Both the position numbers and the translations under genes were made by a program. The notes beneath the pieces were generated by a model. It had not been told where the DNA came from and made no database searches. It saw nothing but the letters and a program-made list of their open reading frames with translations. This document shows, piece by piece, positions 17,476 through 28,357 of a stretch of 64,000 bases of DNA. Location: positions 89,195-153,194 of the forward strand of contig CALWLD010000003.1 in the NCBI GenBank assembly GCA_944381435.1, read 5' to 3'. Origin of the DNA: an uncultured Clostridia bacterium (GTDB lineage: Bacteria > Bacillota > Clostridia > Lachnospirales > CAG-274). Numbering within the stretch: the stretch's first letter is position 1; every line of letters begins with the position of its first letter.

Positions 17476-20100
17476 ATGGCTACAAAAAAACAACCTGTAA
17501 CTATCGTTAATAGTGCAGAAACTTTAAAAGCAAGAATGAACGAGCTTAAAGAAGCTCAAAAAGTATTTGCAACTTATACTCAAGAACAAGTAGATAAAAT
17601 CTTTGCTGCTGCTGCTTTAGCTGCTAACAAACAAAGAATTTATCTTGCTAAAATGGCTGTTAAAGAAACTGGTATGGGTATTGTAGAAGATAAAGTTATC
17701 AAAAACCACTATGCTTCTGAATATATCTATAACAAATATAAAAACACTAAAACTTGTGGTGTTTTAGAAGAAGATACATCTTATGGTACAAAAGTTATTG
17801 CAGAACCTATTGGTACAATAGCTGCTGTTATCCCTACTACTAACCCTACTTCTACTGCAATTTTTAAAACATTACTTGCTTTAAAAACTAGAAACGCTAT
17901 TATCATAAGCCCTCACCCTCGTGCTAAAGGTGCTACTATTGAAGCTGCTAAAATCGTTTTAGAAGCTGCTGTTAAAGCTGGTGCTCCTGAAGGCATTATC
18001 GGTTGGATTGATGAGCCTTCTTTAGAGCTTACAAACCAAGTTATGGCAGATGCAGATATTATCCTTGCAACAGGTGGTCCTGGTATGGTTAAAGCTGCTT
18101 ATTCTTCTGGTAAACCTGCTCTTGGTGTTGGTGCTGGTAATGTTCCTGCTATCTTTGATGAAACAGCTAACGTAAAACTTGCTGTAAACTCTGTTATCCT
18201 TTCTAAAACTTTTGATAACGGTATGATTTGTGCTTCTGAGCAATCTGTTATCGTTAGCGAAAAAATCTACAAAGAAGTTAAAGATGAATTTATTGCTAGA
18301 GGTTGCCACGTTTTATCAGAAGCTGAAGTTAAAAAAGTTAAAGAAACTATCTTAATTAAAAAAGGTGATACTTGTGCATTAAATGCAGATATAGTTGGTC
18401 AACCTGCTTACAAAATTGCTGAAATGGCTGGTGTAAAAGTTCCTAAAGAAACTAAAATCTTAATAGGTGAAGTTACATCTGTTGACCCTTCTGAGCCTTT
18501 TGCTCACGAAAAATTATCTCCAGTTTTAGCTATGTACAAATTTAAAACATTTGATGAAGCTTTACAAAAAGCTGACACATTAGTTAAAGATGGTGGTTAT
18601 GGTCATACATCTTCTATCTTTATTGATACATTAGTAGGTAAAGAAAGATTAGAACAATTTGAACATATGATGAAAACTGGACGTATCGTTGTAAATATTC
18701 CTTCTACTCACGGTGGTATTGGTGATTTATTCAACTTTAACGTTGCTCCTTCATTAACTCTTGGTTGCGGTACTTGGGGTGGAAACTCTGTTTCTGAAAA
18801 CGTTGGTGTTAAACACTTAATCAATACTAAAGTAGTTGCTGAAAGGAGAGAAAATATGCTTTGGTTTAGAGCTCCACAAAAAGTTTACTTCAAAAAAGGT
18901 TGTTTACCAGTTGCTCTTGATGAGCTTAAATCTGTAATGGATAAAAAGAGAGTGTTTATCGTTACTGACTCTTTCTTATTTAAATCTGGTGTAACAAAAC
19001 AAATTACTAACAGATTAGATGATATGGGTATTAAACATACTACATTCTTCGAAGTTGAGCCAGACCCAACTCTTGCTTGTGCTAAAGCTGGTGCTGAAGC
19101 TATGAGAGCTTTTGAACCTGACTGTATTATAGCTGTTGGTGGTGGTTCTGCAATGGACGCTGCTAAAATTATGTGGGTTATGTATGAACACCCAGAAGTA
19201 GACTTCTTAGATATGGCTATGAGATTTATGGATATTAGAAAACGTATCTATACATTCCCTAAAATGGGTGAAAAAGCATACTTTATTGCTATTCCAACAT
19301 CTTCTGGTACTGGTTCTGAGGTTACTCCTTTTGCCGTTATCACAGATGAAACTACAGGTACTAAATATCCTTTAGCTGATTATGAATTACTTCCTAATAT
19401 GGCTATTGTTGATGCAGACTTAATGATGAGCCAACCTAAAGGCTTAACTGCTGCTTCTGGTATTGACGCTTTAACTCACGCTTTAGAAGCTTATGCTTCT
19501 CTTTTAGCTACAGACTATACTGATGGTCTTGCTCTTAAAGCACTTAAAAATATCTTTGGATATTTACCAAGAGCTTTTGAACAAGGTGAAACAGATGTTG
19601 AAGCTAGGGTTAAAATGGCAGATGCTTCTACTTTAGCTGGTATGGCTTTTGCTAACTCATTCTTAGGTATTTGCCACTCTATGGCACATAAATTAGGTAG
19701 CTACCACCACTTACCACACGGTGTTGCTAACGCATTATTAATTACAGAAGTTATGAAATTTAATGCTTCTGAAGCTCCTACAAAAATGGGTACTTTTGCT
19801 CAATATGAATATCCTAAAGCTATCGAAAGATATGCAGAAGTTGCTGATTTCTTAGGTATTAAAGGTAACTCTAACAAAGAAAAATTTGATAACCTTGTTA
19901 AAGCTATTGAAGAATTAAAAGCTAAAGTTGGTATCAAAAAATGCATCAAAGATTACAACGTTGATGAAAAAGTGTTCTTAGAAACTTTAGATCAAATGGT
20001 TGAAGATTCTTTCGATGACCAATGTACAGGTGCTAACCCAAGATATCCTCTTATGAGCGAAATGAAAGAAATGTTCTTAAAAGTTTACTATGGTAAATAA
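17476..20100 (+). CDS. adhE: Bifunctional acetaldehyde/alcohol dehydrogenase AdhE
   Basis: This is an 874-residue fermentation enzyme that converts acetyl-CoA to ethanol and oxidises two NADH. Residues 1-445 are the CoA-acylating aldehyde dehydrogenase: VIPTTNPTST, ATGGPGMVKAAYSSGKPALGVGAGN, and the catalytic Cys in FDNGMICASEQS. Residues about 455-874 are the iron-dependent alcohol dehydrogenase: DCIIAVGGGSAMDAAK, PTSSGTGSEVTPF, GIDALTHALEAY and the metal His in ICHSMAHKLGSYHHLPHG. It is full length and probably forms spirosome filaments. It is preceded by AGGAGG, a near-consensus promoter and a Rex-like operator, which fits NADH-responsive control. Confidence 0.98.
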   Translation: MATKKQPVTIVNSAETLKARMNELKEAQKVFATYTQEQVDKIFAAAALAANKQRIYLAKMAVKETGMGIVEDKVIKNHYASEYIYNKYKNTKTCGVLEEDTSYGTKVIAEPIGTIAAVIPTTNPTSTAIFKTLLALKTRNAIIISPHPRAKGATIEAAKIVLEAAVKAGAPEGIIGWIDEPSLELTNQVMADADIILATGGPGMVKAAYSSGKPALGVGAGNVPAIFDETANVKLAVNSVILSKTFDNGMICASEQSVIVSEKIYKEVKDEFIARGCHVLSEAEVKKVKETILIKKGDTCALNADIVGQPAYKIAEMAGVKVPKETKILIGEVTSVDPSEPFAHEKLSPVLAMYKFKTFDEALQKADTLVKDGGYGHTSSIFIDTLVGKERLEQFEHMMKTGRIVVNIPSTHGGIGDLFNFNVAPSLTLGCGTWGGNSVSENVGVKHLINTKVVAERRENMLWFRAPQKVYFKKGCLPVALDELKSVMDKKRVFIVTDSFLFKSGVTKQITNRLDDMGIKHTTFFEVEPDPTLACAKAGAEAMRAFEPDCIIAVGGGSAMDAAKIMWVMYEHPEVDFLDMAMRFMDIRKRIYTFPKMGEKAYFIAIPTSSGTGSEVTPFAVITDETTGTKYPLADYELLPNMAIVDADLMMSQPKGLTAASGIDALTHALEAYASLLATDYTDGLALKALKNIFGYLPRAFEQGETDVEARVKMADASTLAGMAFANSFLGICHSMAHKLGSYHHLPHGVANALLITEVMKFNASEAPTKMGTFAQYEYPKAIERYAEVADFLGIKGNSNKEKFDNLVKAIEELKAKVGIKKCIKDYNVDEKVFLETLDQMVEDSFDDQCTGANPRYPLMSEMKEMFLKVYYGK

Positions 20101-20116
20101 TTGACTTAATATATAA

Positions 20117-20151
20117 AATAAAAGAGAAGATTTATATCTTCTCTTTTATTT
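20117..20151 (+). terminator. Terminator of adhE
   Basis: The stem AAATAAAAGAGAAGA/TCTTCTCTTTTATTT with a 6-base loop lies 16 bp after the adhE stop and has a U-rich end. Confidence 0.8.
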
Positions 20152-20221
20152 CATATATAGTAAATTTATAATGCTATATTAATATAAATATTTAAATTAA
20201 ATATATCAAAGGAGGTTATTT

Positions 20222-20692
20222 ATGAATATATCTTTTAAAATTCCTGAATTTGATCAACTTATGTTTCGTCAATATTTAATGTCTGATGAAAATACTATGT
20301 TATATAACAAAAAATATGGTGGTACAATACCATTTCCTAAAGAAAATTGGGAACCTTGGTATAAACGTTGGATTTTAGATAATTCAAATGATTGTTATTA
20401 TAGATATATATTTGATGAAGATATTAATAAATTTATAGGAGAAGTTTATTATTATAAAGATAAGAATGAAAATTGTTATAATTGTGGTATAATAATTTTA
20501 TATGAATATAGAAATAAAGGTTATGGCAAAAAAGCATTAAGTATGCTTTGTAACGTTGCAAAACAAAATGGTATAGTTTCTTTGTTTGATAGCATTGGTT
20601 TAAATAACCCTTCTTTACATATGTTCTTAAAATTTGGATTTAAAATATGTTATCAAAATGACGAATTTATAAGAGTAAAACTTAACCTATAA
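20222..20692 (+). CDS. GNAT family N-acetyltransferase
   Basis: This 156-residue acetyltransferase has the RimJ/RimL-like layout. Strand YRYIFDEDINKFIGEVYYY is followed by CGIIILYEYRNKGYGKKALSMLC (motif A, the acetyl-CoA pyrophosphate loop R-N-K-G-Y-G-K), and the C-terminal GLNNPSLHMFLKFGFKI block. The substrate is unknown; ribosomal protein, antibiotic or small-molecule acetylation are all possible. The start has a strong AAAGGAGG site. No partner gene. Confidence 0.85.
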   Translation: MNISFKIPEFDQLMFRQYLMSDENTMLYNKKYGGTIPFPKENWEPWYKRWILDNSNDCYYRYIFDEDINKFIGEVYYYKDKNENCYNCGIIILYEYRNKGYGKKALSMLCNVAKQNGIVSLFDSIGLNNPSLHMFLKFGFKICYQNDEFIRVKLNL

Positions 20693-20785
20693 TTTTCATA
20701 TATTAACAAAAATTAACCATCATAAAATAAATTTTAATATTTTATGCTTTAGCTAATTTTTATTATATAATATTTAATTATAAAC

Positions 20786-20830
20786 ACTCTAAATAATATT
20801 TAAAATTTAATTGTAAATATTATTTAGAGT
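20786..20830. repeat. Perfect 17-bp inverted repeat in a gene-poor gap
   Basis: ACTCTAAATAATATTTA (20786-20802) and its reverse complement (20814-20830) flank an 11-base loop. No U-run follows on either strand. The 20693-21217 gap is otherwise AT-rich with no gene seen; this hairpin may end transcription of the acetyltransferase gene. Confidence 0.55.
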
Positions 20831-21217
20831 ATTATCATATACTTTATATATAATTATTAAGTTTCCCTATATTTTAAATTCTCCTTATCCTTTAACTTTA
20901 TATATAAATTAAATATAACTAATTTTTTACTATTTAAGTTCTCTATAAATTATCTTATACCATCTTTAATTCTATTCCTTTAATATTTTTATTTTTATAT
21001 ATTATTCTTTATTTGTACCCTATATATTTTACCATTTTTTATGTCATAATTTAATAAATATTTATAATATAACTAAAACTATTCATTCCTCTTGTCAAAA
21101 AAATTATTATATTTTATTTTATTTTTTAAATCAATTTTGTTCTATCATTATAAAGTTTTTGCTTTTCTTAAAAGTTTATCTAATTTAACATATTAATACT
21201 TATTCACAATTAATATA

Positions 21218-21263
21218 CAAAAAGGCTATAGATAAATCTATAGCCTAAAGCACAAATGTGCTT
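21218..21263 (-). terminator. Double-hairpin terminator of the tuf operon
   Basis: On the minus strand, just after tuf, a small stem AAGCACA/TGTGCTT (21248-21263) is followed by the stem GGCTATAGAT/ATCTATAGCC (21224-21245) and a run of five U. Confidence 0.85.
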
Positions 21264-21277
21264 ATTAAACATTATAA

Positions 21278-22465
21278 TTATTCGATAATAGAAACAACCG
21301 CACCAGAACCTACTGTTCTACCACCTTCACGGATAGCAAAACGTAAACCTTCTTCCATAGCGATTGGAGAGATAAGTTCGATAGTCATTTCGATGTTATC
21401 GCCAGGCATACACATTTCTGTACCTTCTGGAAGGTTGATAACACCTGTAACGTCTGTAGTTCTGAAGTAGAACTGTGGTCTATAGTTGTTGAAGAATGGT
21501 TTATGACGGCCACCTTCATCAGCTTTTAATACGTAAACTTGAGCAGTAAATTTAGTGTGAGGAGTGATTGAACCTGGTTTACATAATACTTGACCTCTTT
21601 CAATCTCATCTCTTTGAACACCACGAAGAAGAGCACCGATGTTATCACCAGCTTCTGCAGTGTCAAGAAGTTTACGGAACATTTCGATACCAGTAACAAC
21701 TACTTTACGAGATTCTTCAGTAAGACCAACGATTTCAACCTCGTCAGAAACGTTAAGAGTACCTCTTTCTACTCTACCAGTAGCAACAGTACCACGACCT
21801 GTAATAGAGAATACGTCTTCTACAGGCATAAGGAATGGTTTATCAGAATCTCTTTCTGGGTTAGGGATATATTCATCAATAACTTCGAATAATTTAATGA
21901 TGCAATCGCCCCATTTGCCAGATGTATCTTGAAGAGCTTGGTAAGCAGAACCTCTGATAACTGGAGAATCTTCGAAACCTTGCTCAGCTAAAAGGTCTGT
22001 GATTTCCATTTCAACTAATTCTAATAATTCTTCGTCATCAACCATATCGCATTTGTTCATAAATACAACGATTTTAGGAACACCTACTTGGCGAGAAAGA
22101 AGGATATGCTCTCTAGTTTGAGCCATAGGACCATCTGTAGCAGCAACAACAAGGATAGCACCGTCCATTTGAGCAGCACCAGTGATCATGTTTTTAACGT
22201 AGTCAGCGTGTCCTGGACAGTCAACGTGAGCGTAGTGTCTGTTAGGAGTTTCATATTCTACGTGAGTAGTAGAGATAGTGATACCTCTTTCTTTTTCTTC
22301 TGGAGCTTTGTCGATTTTATCGAAATCAACAGCACTACCTAATTGATATCTATCTGCTAAAGTTTTAGTGATAGCAGCAGTTAAAGTAGTTTTACCGTGG
22401 TCAACGTGACCGATAGTACCGATATTAACGTGTGGTTTATTTCTTTCAAATTTTGCCTTAGCCAT
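21278..22465 (-). CDS. tuf: Elongation factor Tu
   Basis: This 395-residue GTPase delivers aminoacyl-tRNA to the ribosome. G motifs: GHVDHGKTT, the switch [11 protein letters not shown] and NKCDMVDD. Domains 2 and 3 are complete through [14 protein letters not shown]. It is the last gene of rpsL-rpsG-fusA-tuf, separated from fusA by 253 bp that contain a perfect inverted repeat, and has its own AAGGAGG site and a strong terminator. Confidence 0.99.
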   Translation of the reverse strand: MAKAKFERNKPHVNIGTIGHVDHGKTTLTAAITKTLADRYQLGSAVDFDKIDKAPEEKERGITISTTHVEYETPNRHYAHVDCPGHADYVKNMITGAAQMDGAILVVAATDGPMAQTREHILLSRQVGVPKIVVFMNKCDMVDDEELLELVEMEITDLLAEQGFEDSPVIRGSAYQALQDTSGKWGDCIIKLFEVIDEYIPNPERDSDKPFLMPVEDVFSITGRGTVATGRVERGTLNVSDEVEIVGLTEESRKVVVTGIEMFRKLLDTAEAGDNIGALLRGVQRDEIERGQVLCKPGSITPHTKFTAQVYVLKADEGGRHKPFFNNYRPQFYFRTTDVTGVINLPEGTEMCMPGDNIEMTIELISPIAMEEGLRFAIREGGRTVGSGAVVSIIE

Positions 22466-22584
22466 TGAAAATTTCCTCCTTAAATAGAAAATATAAATTT
22501 ATAATGTTTATAATTTATTATAGTAAATATTTGCAAAAAATGCAAGCACTATTTGTATTTTCTGCAAACATTTTTATTTATTAT

Positions 22585-22623
22585 ACTCAAAATTTTGAAT
22601 ATAAAATATCCAAAATTTTGAGT
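22585..22623. repeat. Perfect 13-bp inverted repeat between fusA and tuf
   Basis: ACTCAAAATTTTG (22585-22597) is mirrored at 22611-22623 with a 13-base loop. On the minus strand the second arm runs directly into GAGTATAATAAA, a possible -10 element for tuf. No U-run follows, so it is more likely a regulatory or processing structure than a terminator. Confidence 0.5.
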
Positions 22624-22718
22624 AACATTAAGCTATAATTTAGCTATTTAAAGCTAAAAAACAACTAAAATTAAATTTATAATATAAAAAATTATAATTA
22701 TTTATGTTATTATAAAGA

Positions 22719-24827
22719 TTATTCTTGAGTTCTACCAGCAGCAACTTTTTCTTGAATGCTTTTTGGAACTGCTTCATAGTGATGTACTTCCATAGTGTAA
22801 GTACCACGACCTTGTGTTTTAGAACGAAGGTCAGTAGAGTAACCAAACATTTCTGCAAGAGGTACAAAGCCGTGAACAACTTGCATACCGTTTAATGGTT
22901 CCATACCTTCAATTCTACCACGACGGCTATTCATATCACCAATAACCTCGCCTGTGTAATCTTCAGGTACAGTAACGTCTACTTTCATAATAGGTTCAAG
23001 TAAAGCAGGGTCAGATTTTTTCATAGCATCTTTAAATGCCATAGAACCTGCAATTTTAAATGCCATCTCAGAAGAGTCAACCTCGTGGTAAGAACCATCA
23101 TAACATACAGCTCTTAAACCAACAACAGGGTAACCACCGATAATACCAGATTGCATAGCCTCTTGGATACCTTTATCAACAGCTGGTATATATTCTTTAG
23201 GTATAGCACCACCAACGATTTCGTTAACGAATTCGTAAGTTTTACCTTCGTTAGCATCCATAACCTCAAATCTGATTTTACAGTGACCATATTGACCTTT
23301 ACCACCAGATTGTCTTGCATATTTGCTTTCAACGTCAACATCTTTTCTAAATGCTTCACGATAAGCAACTTGAGGAGCACCAACGTTAGCTTCAACTTTA
23401 AACTCTCTTAAAAGACGGTCTACGATGATTTCAAGGTGAAGCTCACCCATACCAGCGATGATAGTATCGCCTGTTTCTTGGTTAGTGTAAGTTTTAAATG
23501 TTGGGTCTTCTTCTGCAAGTTTAGCAAGAGCGATACCCATTTTATCTCTACCTTCTTTAGTTTTAGGCTCGATAGCAACAGATATAACAGGCTCTGGGAA
23601 GTTCATAGATTCAAGGATAACTTCGTGGTTTTCATCACAAAGAGTATCACCAGTAGTAGTAAGTTTTAAACCTACTGCTGCTGCAATATCACCAGCATAA
23701 ACTTTATCTATTTCTTCACGAGAGTTTGCGTGCATTTGAAGAATACGTCCAATACGTTCTTTTTTACCTTTAACAGAGTTATAAACGTAAGAACCAGATT
23801 CTAATACACCAGAGTAAACCCTAAAGAAAGCAAGCTTACCAACAAATGGGTCATTCATAATTTTGAATGCTAAAGCTGCAAAAGGCTCATCATCAGAAGA
23901 AATTCTTTCAATTTCGTTTTCTTCATCACCTGGGATATGACCTTTGATAGCAGGTATATCAGTAGGAGCTGGCATATATTCTAATACACCATCAAGAAGT
24001 TTTTGAACCCCTTTATTTCTGTAAGCAGAACCACAGAAAACAGGAACAGCTTTACAAGCTATACAAGCTTCACGAAGACCTTTTTTAAGCTCTTCCATAG
24101 TGAAAGCTTCTTCGCCCTCTTCAAAATATTTATCCATAAGCTCATCTGATGTTTCTGCAATAGATTCAATCATTTGAGTTCTGTATTCGTTAGCTTTGTC
24201 AAGCATATCTGCAGGGATATCTTCTACAGAAATGTCTGTACCTTGTTTATCTTTGTAGATGTAAGCTTTCATTTCCATAAGGTCAATGATACCTACAAAG
24301 TCATCTTCTGCACCAATAGGAAGTTGCACAGGAACAGCATTAGCTTTAAGTCTGTCTTTAATCATAGAAACAACGTTGTAGAAGTCTGCACCCATAATGT
24401 CCATTTTGTTTACAAAAGCCATACGAGGTACGTTGTATCTATCTGCTTGTCTCCAAACAGTTTCAGATTGTGGCTCAACCCCACCTTTAGCACAGAATAC
24501 ACCAACAGAACCATCAAGAACACGAAGAGAACGTTCAACCTCAACTGTAAAGTCAACGTGTCCTGGTGTATCTATAATGTTGATACGATGCATAGGACCA
24601 TTACCAATGCTCCATTTAGTAGTTGTAGCAGCAGAAGTAATAGTGATACCTCTTTCTTGTTCTTGTTCCATCCAGTCCATAGTGGCAGTACCTTCGTGAG
24701 TATCACCTATTTTATAGTTACGACCAGTATAGAATAAGATACGCTCAGTAAGAGTAGTTTTACCAGCATCAATGTGAGCCATAATACCAATATTTCTTGT
24801 TAATTCAAGCGGGCATGCTCTAGACAC
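22719..24827 (-). CDS. fusA: Elongation factor G
   Basis: This 702-residue translocase has all five domains. G motifs [18 protein letters not shown] and NKMD are intact. Domain IV has [15 protein letters not shown] and the C-terminus has [16 protein letters not shown]. The start ATG has an AAGGAGG site. It lies 108 bp after rpsG in the classical str operon. Confidence 0.99.
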   Translation of the reverse strand: MSRACPLELTRNIGIMAHIDAGKTTLTERILFYTGRNYKIGDTHEGTATMDWMEQEQERGITITSAATTTKWSIGNGPMHRINIIDTPGHVDFTVEVERSLRVLDGSVGVFCAKGGVEPQSETVWRQADRYNVPRMAFVNKMDIMGADFYNVVSMIKDRLKANAVPVQLPIGAEDDFVGIIDLMEMKAYIYKDKQGTDISVEDIPADMLDKANEYRTQMIESIAETSDELMDKYFEEGEEAFTMEELKKGLREACIACKAVPVFCGSAYRNKGVQKLLDGVLEYMPAPTDIPAIKGHIPGDEENEIERISSDDEPFAALAFKIMNDPFVGKLAFFRVYSGVLESGSYVYNSVKGKKERIGRILQMHANSREEIDKVYAGDIAAAVGLKLTTTGDTLCDENHEVILESMNFPEPVISVAIEPKTKEGRDKMGIALAKLAEEDPTFKTYTNQETGDTIIAGMGELHLEIIVDRLLREFKVEANVGAPQVAYREAFRKDVDVESKYARQSGGKGQYGHCKIRFEVMDANEGKTYEFVNEIVGGAIPKEYIPAVDKGIQEAMQSGIIGGYPVVGLRAVCYDGSYHEVDSSEMAFKIAGSMAFKDAMKKSDPALLEPIMKVDVTVPEDYTGEVIGDMNSRRGRIEGMEPLNGMQVVHGFVPLAEMFGYSTDLRSKTQGRGTYTMEVHHYEAVPKSIQEKVAAGRTQE

Positions 24828-24935
24828 ACTTATTCCTCCTTTTTTTAAATTTTATATATATAAAATTTACGAATTTTTATTTTAATTAATATGTTTTTCA
24901 CAAAAAAACTATATATCTTTTTGTATAAGAAACTA

Positions 24936-25406
24936 TTACCATTTATAATGAGAGAAAGCTTTGTTAGCTTCTGCCATTTTATGAGTTTCTTCTTTTTTCT
25001 TAATAGCACCACCAGTGTTATTGATAGCGTCCATTATTTCACCTGCAAGACGAGCTTCCATAGTTTTTTCGCCTCTTTTTCTACTATACATAGTTAACCA
25101 ACGAAGACCTAAAGTTTGTCTTCTTTCTGGTCTAATTTCGATAGGTACTTGATAAGTAGCACCACCTACACGGCGAGCTTTAACCTCAAGAACAGGCATA
25201 ATATTGTTAAGAGCTTGCTCAAAACCTTCTAAACCAGGGTTACCTGTTTTTTCTTCAACTATAGCAAATGCACCATAAACTATTTTTTGAGCAATACCTT
25301 TTTTACCATCAAGCATAATAGAATTTATAAGTTTAGTAACTACTTTACTTTTATACATTGGATCTGGTAGTACTTCTCTTTTCGAAACATGACCTTTACG
25401 TGGCAC
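24936..25406 (-). CDS. rpsG: Ribosomal protein uS7
   Basis: I start this 156-residue protein at the GTG at 25406 ([18 protein letters not shown]), which follows AAGGAGGGAAG at the right distance and gives the family's usual length and N-terminus. The upstream in-frame ATG at 25427 lies before that ribosome site. Conserved blocks: [45 protein letters not shown] and [22 protein letters not shown] C-terminus. It assembles the head of the 30S subunit. Confidence 0.98.
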   Translation of the reverse strand: MPRKGHVSKREVLPDPMYKSKVVTKLINSIMLDGKKGIAQKIVYGAFAIVEEKTGNPGLEGFEQALNNIMPVLEVKARRVGGATYQVPIEIRPERRQTLGLRWLTMYSRKRGEKTMEARLAGEIMDAINNTGGAIKKKEETHKMAEANKAFSHYKW

Positions 25407-25572
25407 GATTCTTCCCTCCTTAATCAAATATATTAATTCAACGGTACTTGACGCTTATAAAACGCCATTTCATGCCTATGCACAACCAAATACCATAAAC
25501 AGAGTATTTAAAGTACACGGCATTTTAAAATTTTTAAAATACTTGCTAAAAATAAATTTTGTTAAATTAAAA

Positions 25573-25992
25573 TTATTTTTTAGCTTTAGCTTTTTTAGCA
25601 CCATATTTAGAACGAGCTTGCTTTCTATCAGCAACCCCTGCAGTATCAAGAGTACCTCTGATGATGTGATAACGAACACCAGGTACGTCTTTTACTCTAC
25701 CACCTCTAATAAGAACAACGCTATGCTCTTGTAAGTTGTGTCCCTCACCTGGAATGTAAGCTGTAACCTCTATACCGTTAGAAAGTCTAACCCTAGCGAT
25801 TTTTCTAAGAGCTGAGTTAGGTTTTTTAGGTGTAGCTGTTTTAACAGATGTACAAACTCCTCTTTTTTGTGGAGAACTCATGTTAGTTTGCTTTTTTCTA
25901 AGAGAGTTTAACCCTTTTTGTAAAGCAGGAGCAGTAGATTTTTCAATTTTTGTTTGTCTACCTTTTCTAACTAACTGATTAAATGTTGGCAT
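25573..25992 (-). CDS. rpsL: Ribosomal protein uS12
   Basis: I start this 139-residue protein at the ATG at 25992 ([13 protein letters not shown]), preceded by GGGAGGTG. Longer upstream extension is not conserved in S12. The streptomycin-region motifs [15 protein letters not shown] and [28 protein letters not shown] are present with the wild-type Lys of TPKKPNS. First gene of the str operon. Confidence 0.98.
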   Translation of the reverse strand: MPTFNQLVRKGRQTKIEKSTAPALQKGLNSLRKKQTNMSSPQKRGVCTSVKTATPKKPNSALRKIARVRLSNGIEVTAYIPGEGHNLQEHSVVLIRGGRVKDVPGVRYHIIRGTLDTAGVADRKQARSKYGAKKAKAKK

Positions 25993-26064
25993 TAATTGCA
26001 CCTCCCTGTAAAATTTAAATACTTCTGTGTTGTAAGTAGTTAATATACATAAACACACTATTAA

Positions 26065-26093
26065 ATTTTATCACTAACTTAAATAAAAGTCAA
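26065..26093 (-). promoter_or_regulatory. Sigma-A promoter of the str operon
   Basis: On the minus strand TTGACT (26088-26093) and TAAAAT (26065-26070) are 17 bp apart, about 70 bp before rpsL. The same hexamers and spacing drive the LysM-rho transcript. Confidence 0.7.
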
Positions 26094-26236
26094 TATTTTA
26101 CTTTGCTTTTTTTTAAGTTTTTTAATAATATTATTGATTGTTTGCATTTTTTGTATATATATTATATATTTTGTTGAAATATAGGTTATTTTTTTATTAT
26201 TTTTTTATATTTTTAAAATATTTTTTTATATTTTAT

Positions 26237-26265
26237 TAGACAATATACTTATAATGTGTTATAAT
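26237..26265 (+). promoter_or_regulatory. Promoter of the rubrerythrin gene
   Basis: TAGACA (26237-26242) and TATAAT (26260-26265) have a 17-bp spacer, 45 bp before the start codon. Confidence 0.65.
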
Positions 26266-26310
26266 AAGATATAATATATTAAATATATTTATATAAAGGA
26301 GGATTTACTT

Positions 26311-26847
26311 ATGAATTTAAAAGGTACTAAAACAGAAAAAAATTTATTAGAAGCTTTCGCTGGTGAATCTATGGCTAGAAATAAATACACTTATTATGCT
26401 AGTAAAGCTAAAAAAGAAGGCTATGAGCAAATAGCTAATTTATTCCTAGAAACTGCTAACAATGAAAAGGAACATGCAAAAATTTGGTTTAAGCTTTTAC
26501 ACGACGGTATGCCTGATACTATCACAAACCTTAAAGATGCTGCTAACGGTGAAAACTATGAATGGACTGATATGTATAGTCAAATGGCTAAAGATGCTAG
26601 AGAAGAAGGTTTCGACCATATTGCTGAACTTTTTGAAGGTGTAGCAAAAATAGAAAAAGAACACGAAGAAAGATATCTTGCTTTATTAAAAAATATGGAA
26701 GAAAATAAAGTTTTTGCAAAAGATGAAGAAGTTGTATGGCAATGTGCTAATTGCGGTCATATCCATACAGGCAAAGAAGCCCCTAAAGGTTGTCCTGTAT
26801 GTGCACACCCTCAAGCATATTTCCAAATTTTAGCTAAAAATTACTAA
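26311..26847 (+). CDS. rbr: Rubrerythrin
   Basis: This 178-residue peroxide-reducing protein protects anaerobes against oxidative stress. The four-helix ferritin-like diiron domain has E-xx-H ligands in [48 protein letters not shown]. The C-terminal rubredoxin-like domain binds iron through [10 protein letters not shown] and [11 protein letters not shown]. It has an AAAGGAGG site, its own promoter and terminator. It lies directly before the oldest cotJC remnant, so it probably marks the original right neighbour of cotJC. Confidence 0.97.
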   Translation: MNLKGTKTEKNLLEAFAGESMARNKYTYYASKAKKEGYEQIANLFLETANNEKEHAKIWFKLLHDGMPDTITNLKDAANGENYEWTDMYSQMAKDAREEGFDHIAELFEGVAKIEKEHEERYLALLKNMEENKVFAKDEEVVWQCANCGHIHTGKEAPKGCPVCAHPQAYFQILAKNY

Positions 26848-26851
26848 TACT

Positions 26852-26895
26852 AAAGCACCCTTAAGTTTATCTTTTAAACAATAAGGGTGCTTTTT
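26852..26895 (+). terminator. Terminator of the rubrerythrin gene
   Basis: AAAGCACCCTTA (26852-26863) pairs with TAAGGGTGCTTT (26882-26893), followed by U residues. Confidence 0.85.
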
Positions 26896-26900
26896 ATATA

Positions 26901-27231
26901 CTATTTTCTTGATTGTGGTTTCATATTGTTAGGTTTTCTATTATAAACTGTATTTTACTATGTAAATAATCTTGAACAAGTCTTAAAGCTTCACCAAAAT
27001 GTTGAAAATGCACAACTTCTCTTTCCCTTAAAAATTTAATAGGTGTTATTACATCTAGGTCGTCTGTCATATTTAATATATATTCATATGTTGATTTTAC
27101 TTTTTGCTCTACTGCTAAGATTTCATATGTTACCTGTTGATTGTAATCAACCTACTGAAAAAATGATATGCCTCCTGCATTTACAGAATATATGCCTAAG
27201 CCGTGGTCACCTTATGTCAATATAAGACTTA
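26901..27231 (-). pseudogene. cotJC: Decayed cotJC 3'-end copy A
   Basis: Minus-strand translation in shifting frames gives DHGLG-like, then TYEYILNMTDDLDVITPIKF, LREREVVHFQHFGEALRLV, QDYLHSKIQFIIE and a PQSRK stop. That is the C-terminal half of the coat-associated manganese-catalase-like protein CotJC, with frameshifts and a stop inside its arm. It is about 12 bp shorter than copies B and C. The core CCTAAGCCGTGGTC (27195-27208, plus strand) and the arm through TCAATATAAGACTTA are as in copies B and C. It is the most degenerate copy and would be the oldest displaced end. The 27232-27461 gap beyond it holds nothing recognisable. Confidence 0.88.
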
Positions 27232-27461
27232 AAAATTTTTTAAACTATGCTCTTTTATAAGCTTAAATTAAAAATATATATAAACTATATTATTAAAATA
27301 CTTTATTGATTATACTCTGTTTACATTATCAACTTATTAAAATTTATATCTATTGTAATGTGGATATTTATTTATCATAGATAATTAATAATAAAAGTAA
27401 ATTTTAATTAAAATATACTCTTAGATATGTTGTGAATATCTTTACCAATAAATTTTTATAT

Positions 27462-28304
27462 CTACTTCTTATCAACCCACGAAATAATATAATGAAAATC
27501 TTTTGGTGGAATAGTATTAATTTGCTTAAATATTTCAAATTTTCCATCTAACCCCATTTCCAATAAAGTCTGATGAAAATGTGCAATTGCAATACCAAGG
27601 TCTACTTGTTTAATCATTGCTTCTCCCTCTGAAATATTCTGTTTATATGTTATGTAAAAATGATATATATTTCCATCTTTTAATACTCTCCAAGGCTGTG
27701 AGTTAGTAGCAGACGGTGCTAATCTCAACATTTCAAGAGGAGTAGCATATTTTTCAGCAGTATCAATTGTTAGTGGGGTTTCAAAATTTTTGTTATAAAA
27801 AAGTTCAGTCCATTGTTTTCTAGAAGATGACTTCATAGTCTTTCTCATTAACTTTTCTTGGATTGTTGATTTACTAGAAGGATATCCTATTGGCGAAATA
27901 GCAATAAAAATATCTTTTTCATCAATATTCATTGCATTGGAAAAACTATCTCTGCTAAATGTAGCAGCTAACCATACTGTTCCAAGTCCCATATATGTTG
28001 CATATAAAATAAGGTTTTCAAATTCATAACCAGCAGCTAATAATCCTAACTCATTTTTAGGTATTGATACCCCTAAAAATGTTTTGGCACCTTTTATAAC
28101 ACCATAAGTACCAAGTTTTTCTCCTTTATCGCTAATTCCTCTTTCTGTAATATGAAAGTTAACTTTTGAACCAAATGGATTAGATAATGTTTTCATATAG
28201 CTTATAATTTTTTCTTTATCATCTGGTAATAGAGCTTTGCTTTCAAATGTTCTAACACTATGTCGTTTTTCAATTGTTTCTTTAATAGGTATTGATAATT
28301 TCAT
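27462..28304 (-). CDS. Nitroreductase family protein (TM1586 type)
   Basis: This 280-residue flavoenzyme is a fused double nitroreductase fold. The N-terminal half has KRHSVRTFESKALLPDDKEKI, the C-terminal half has LRLAPSATNSQPWRV (the FMN-binding R/SxR-like block). GLGTVWLAATFSRDSF and IAISPIGYPSSK lie between. It would reduce nitro compounds or quinones with FMN and NAD(P)H. It lies 53 bp after the MDR gene on the same strand and probably shares its Rrf2-controlled promoter. Confidence 0.85.
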   Translation of the reverse strand: MKLSIPIKETIEKRHSVRTFESKALLPDDKEKIISYMKTLSNPFGSKVNFHITERGISDKGEKLGTYGVIKGAKTFLGVSIPKNELGLLAAGYEFENLILYATYMGLGTVWLAATFSRDSFSNAMNIDEKDIFIAISPIGYPSSKSTIQEKLMRKTMKSSSRKQWTELFYNKNFETPLTIDTAEKYATPLEMLRLAPSATNSQPWRVLKDGNIYHFYITYKQNISEGEAMIKQVDLGIAIAHFHQTLLEMGLDGKFEIFKQINTIPPKDFHYIISWVDKK

Positions 28305-28357
28305 TTTTTTCTCCTTTTATTGATAAAATAATTTTAAAAATAAGATTATAATTGTTT

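Noticed and set aside
27043..27225. A 60-codon plus-strand frame over cotJC copy A.
   Set aside because: It is antisense to a recognisable cotJC remnant.
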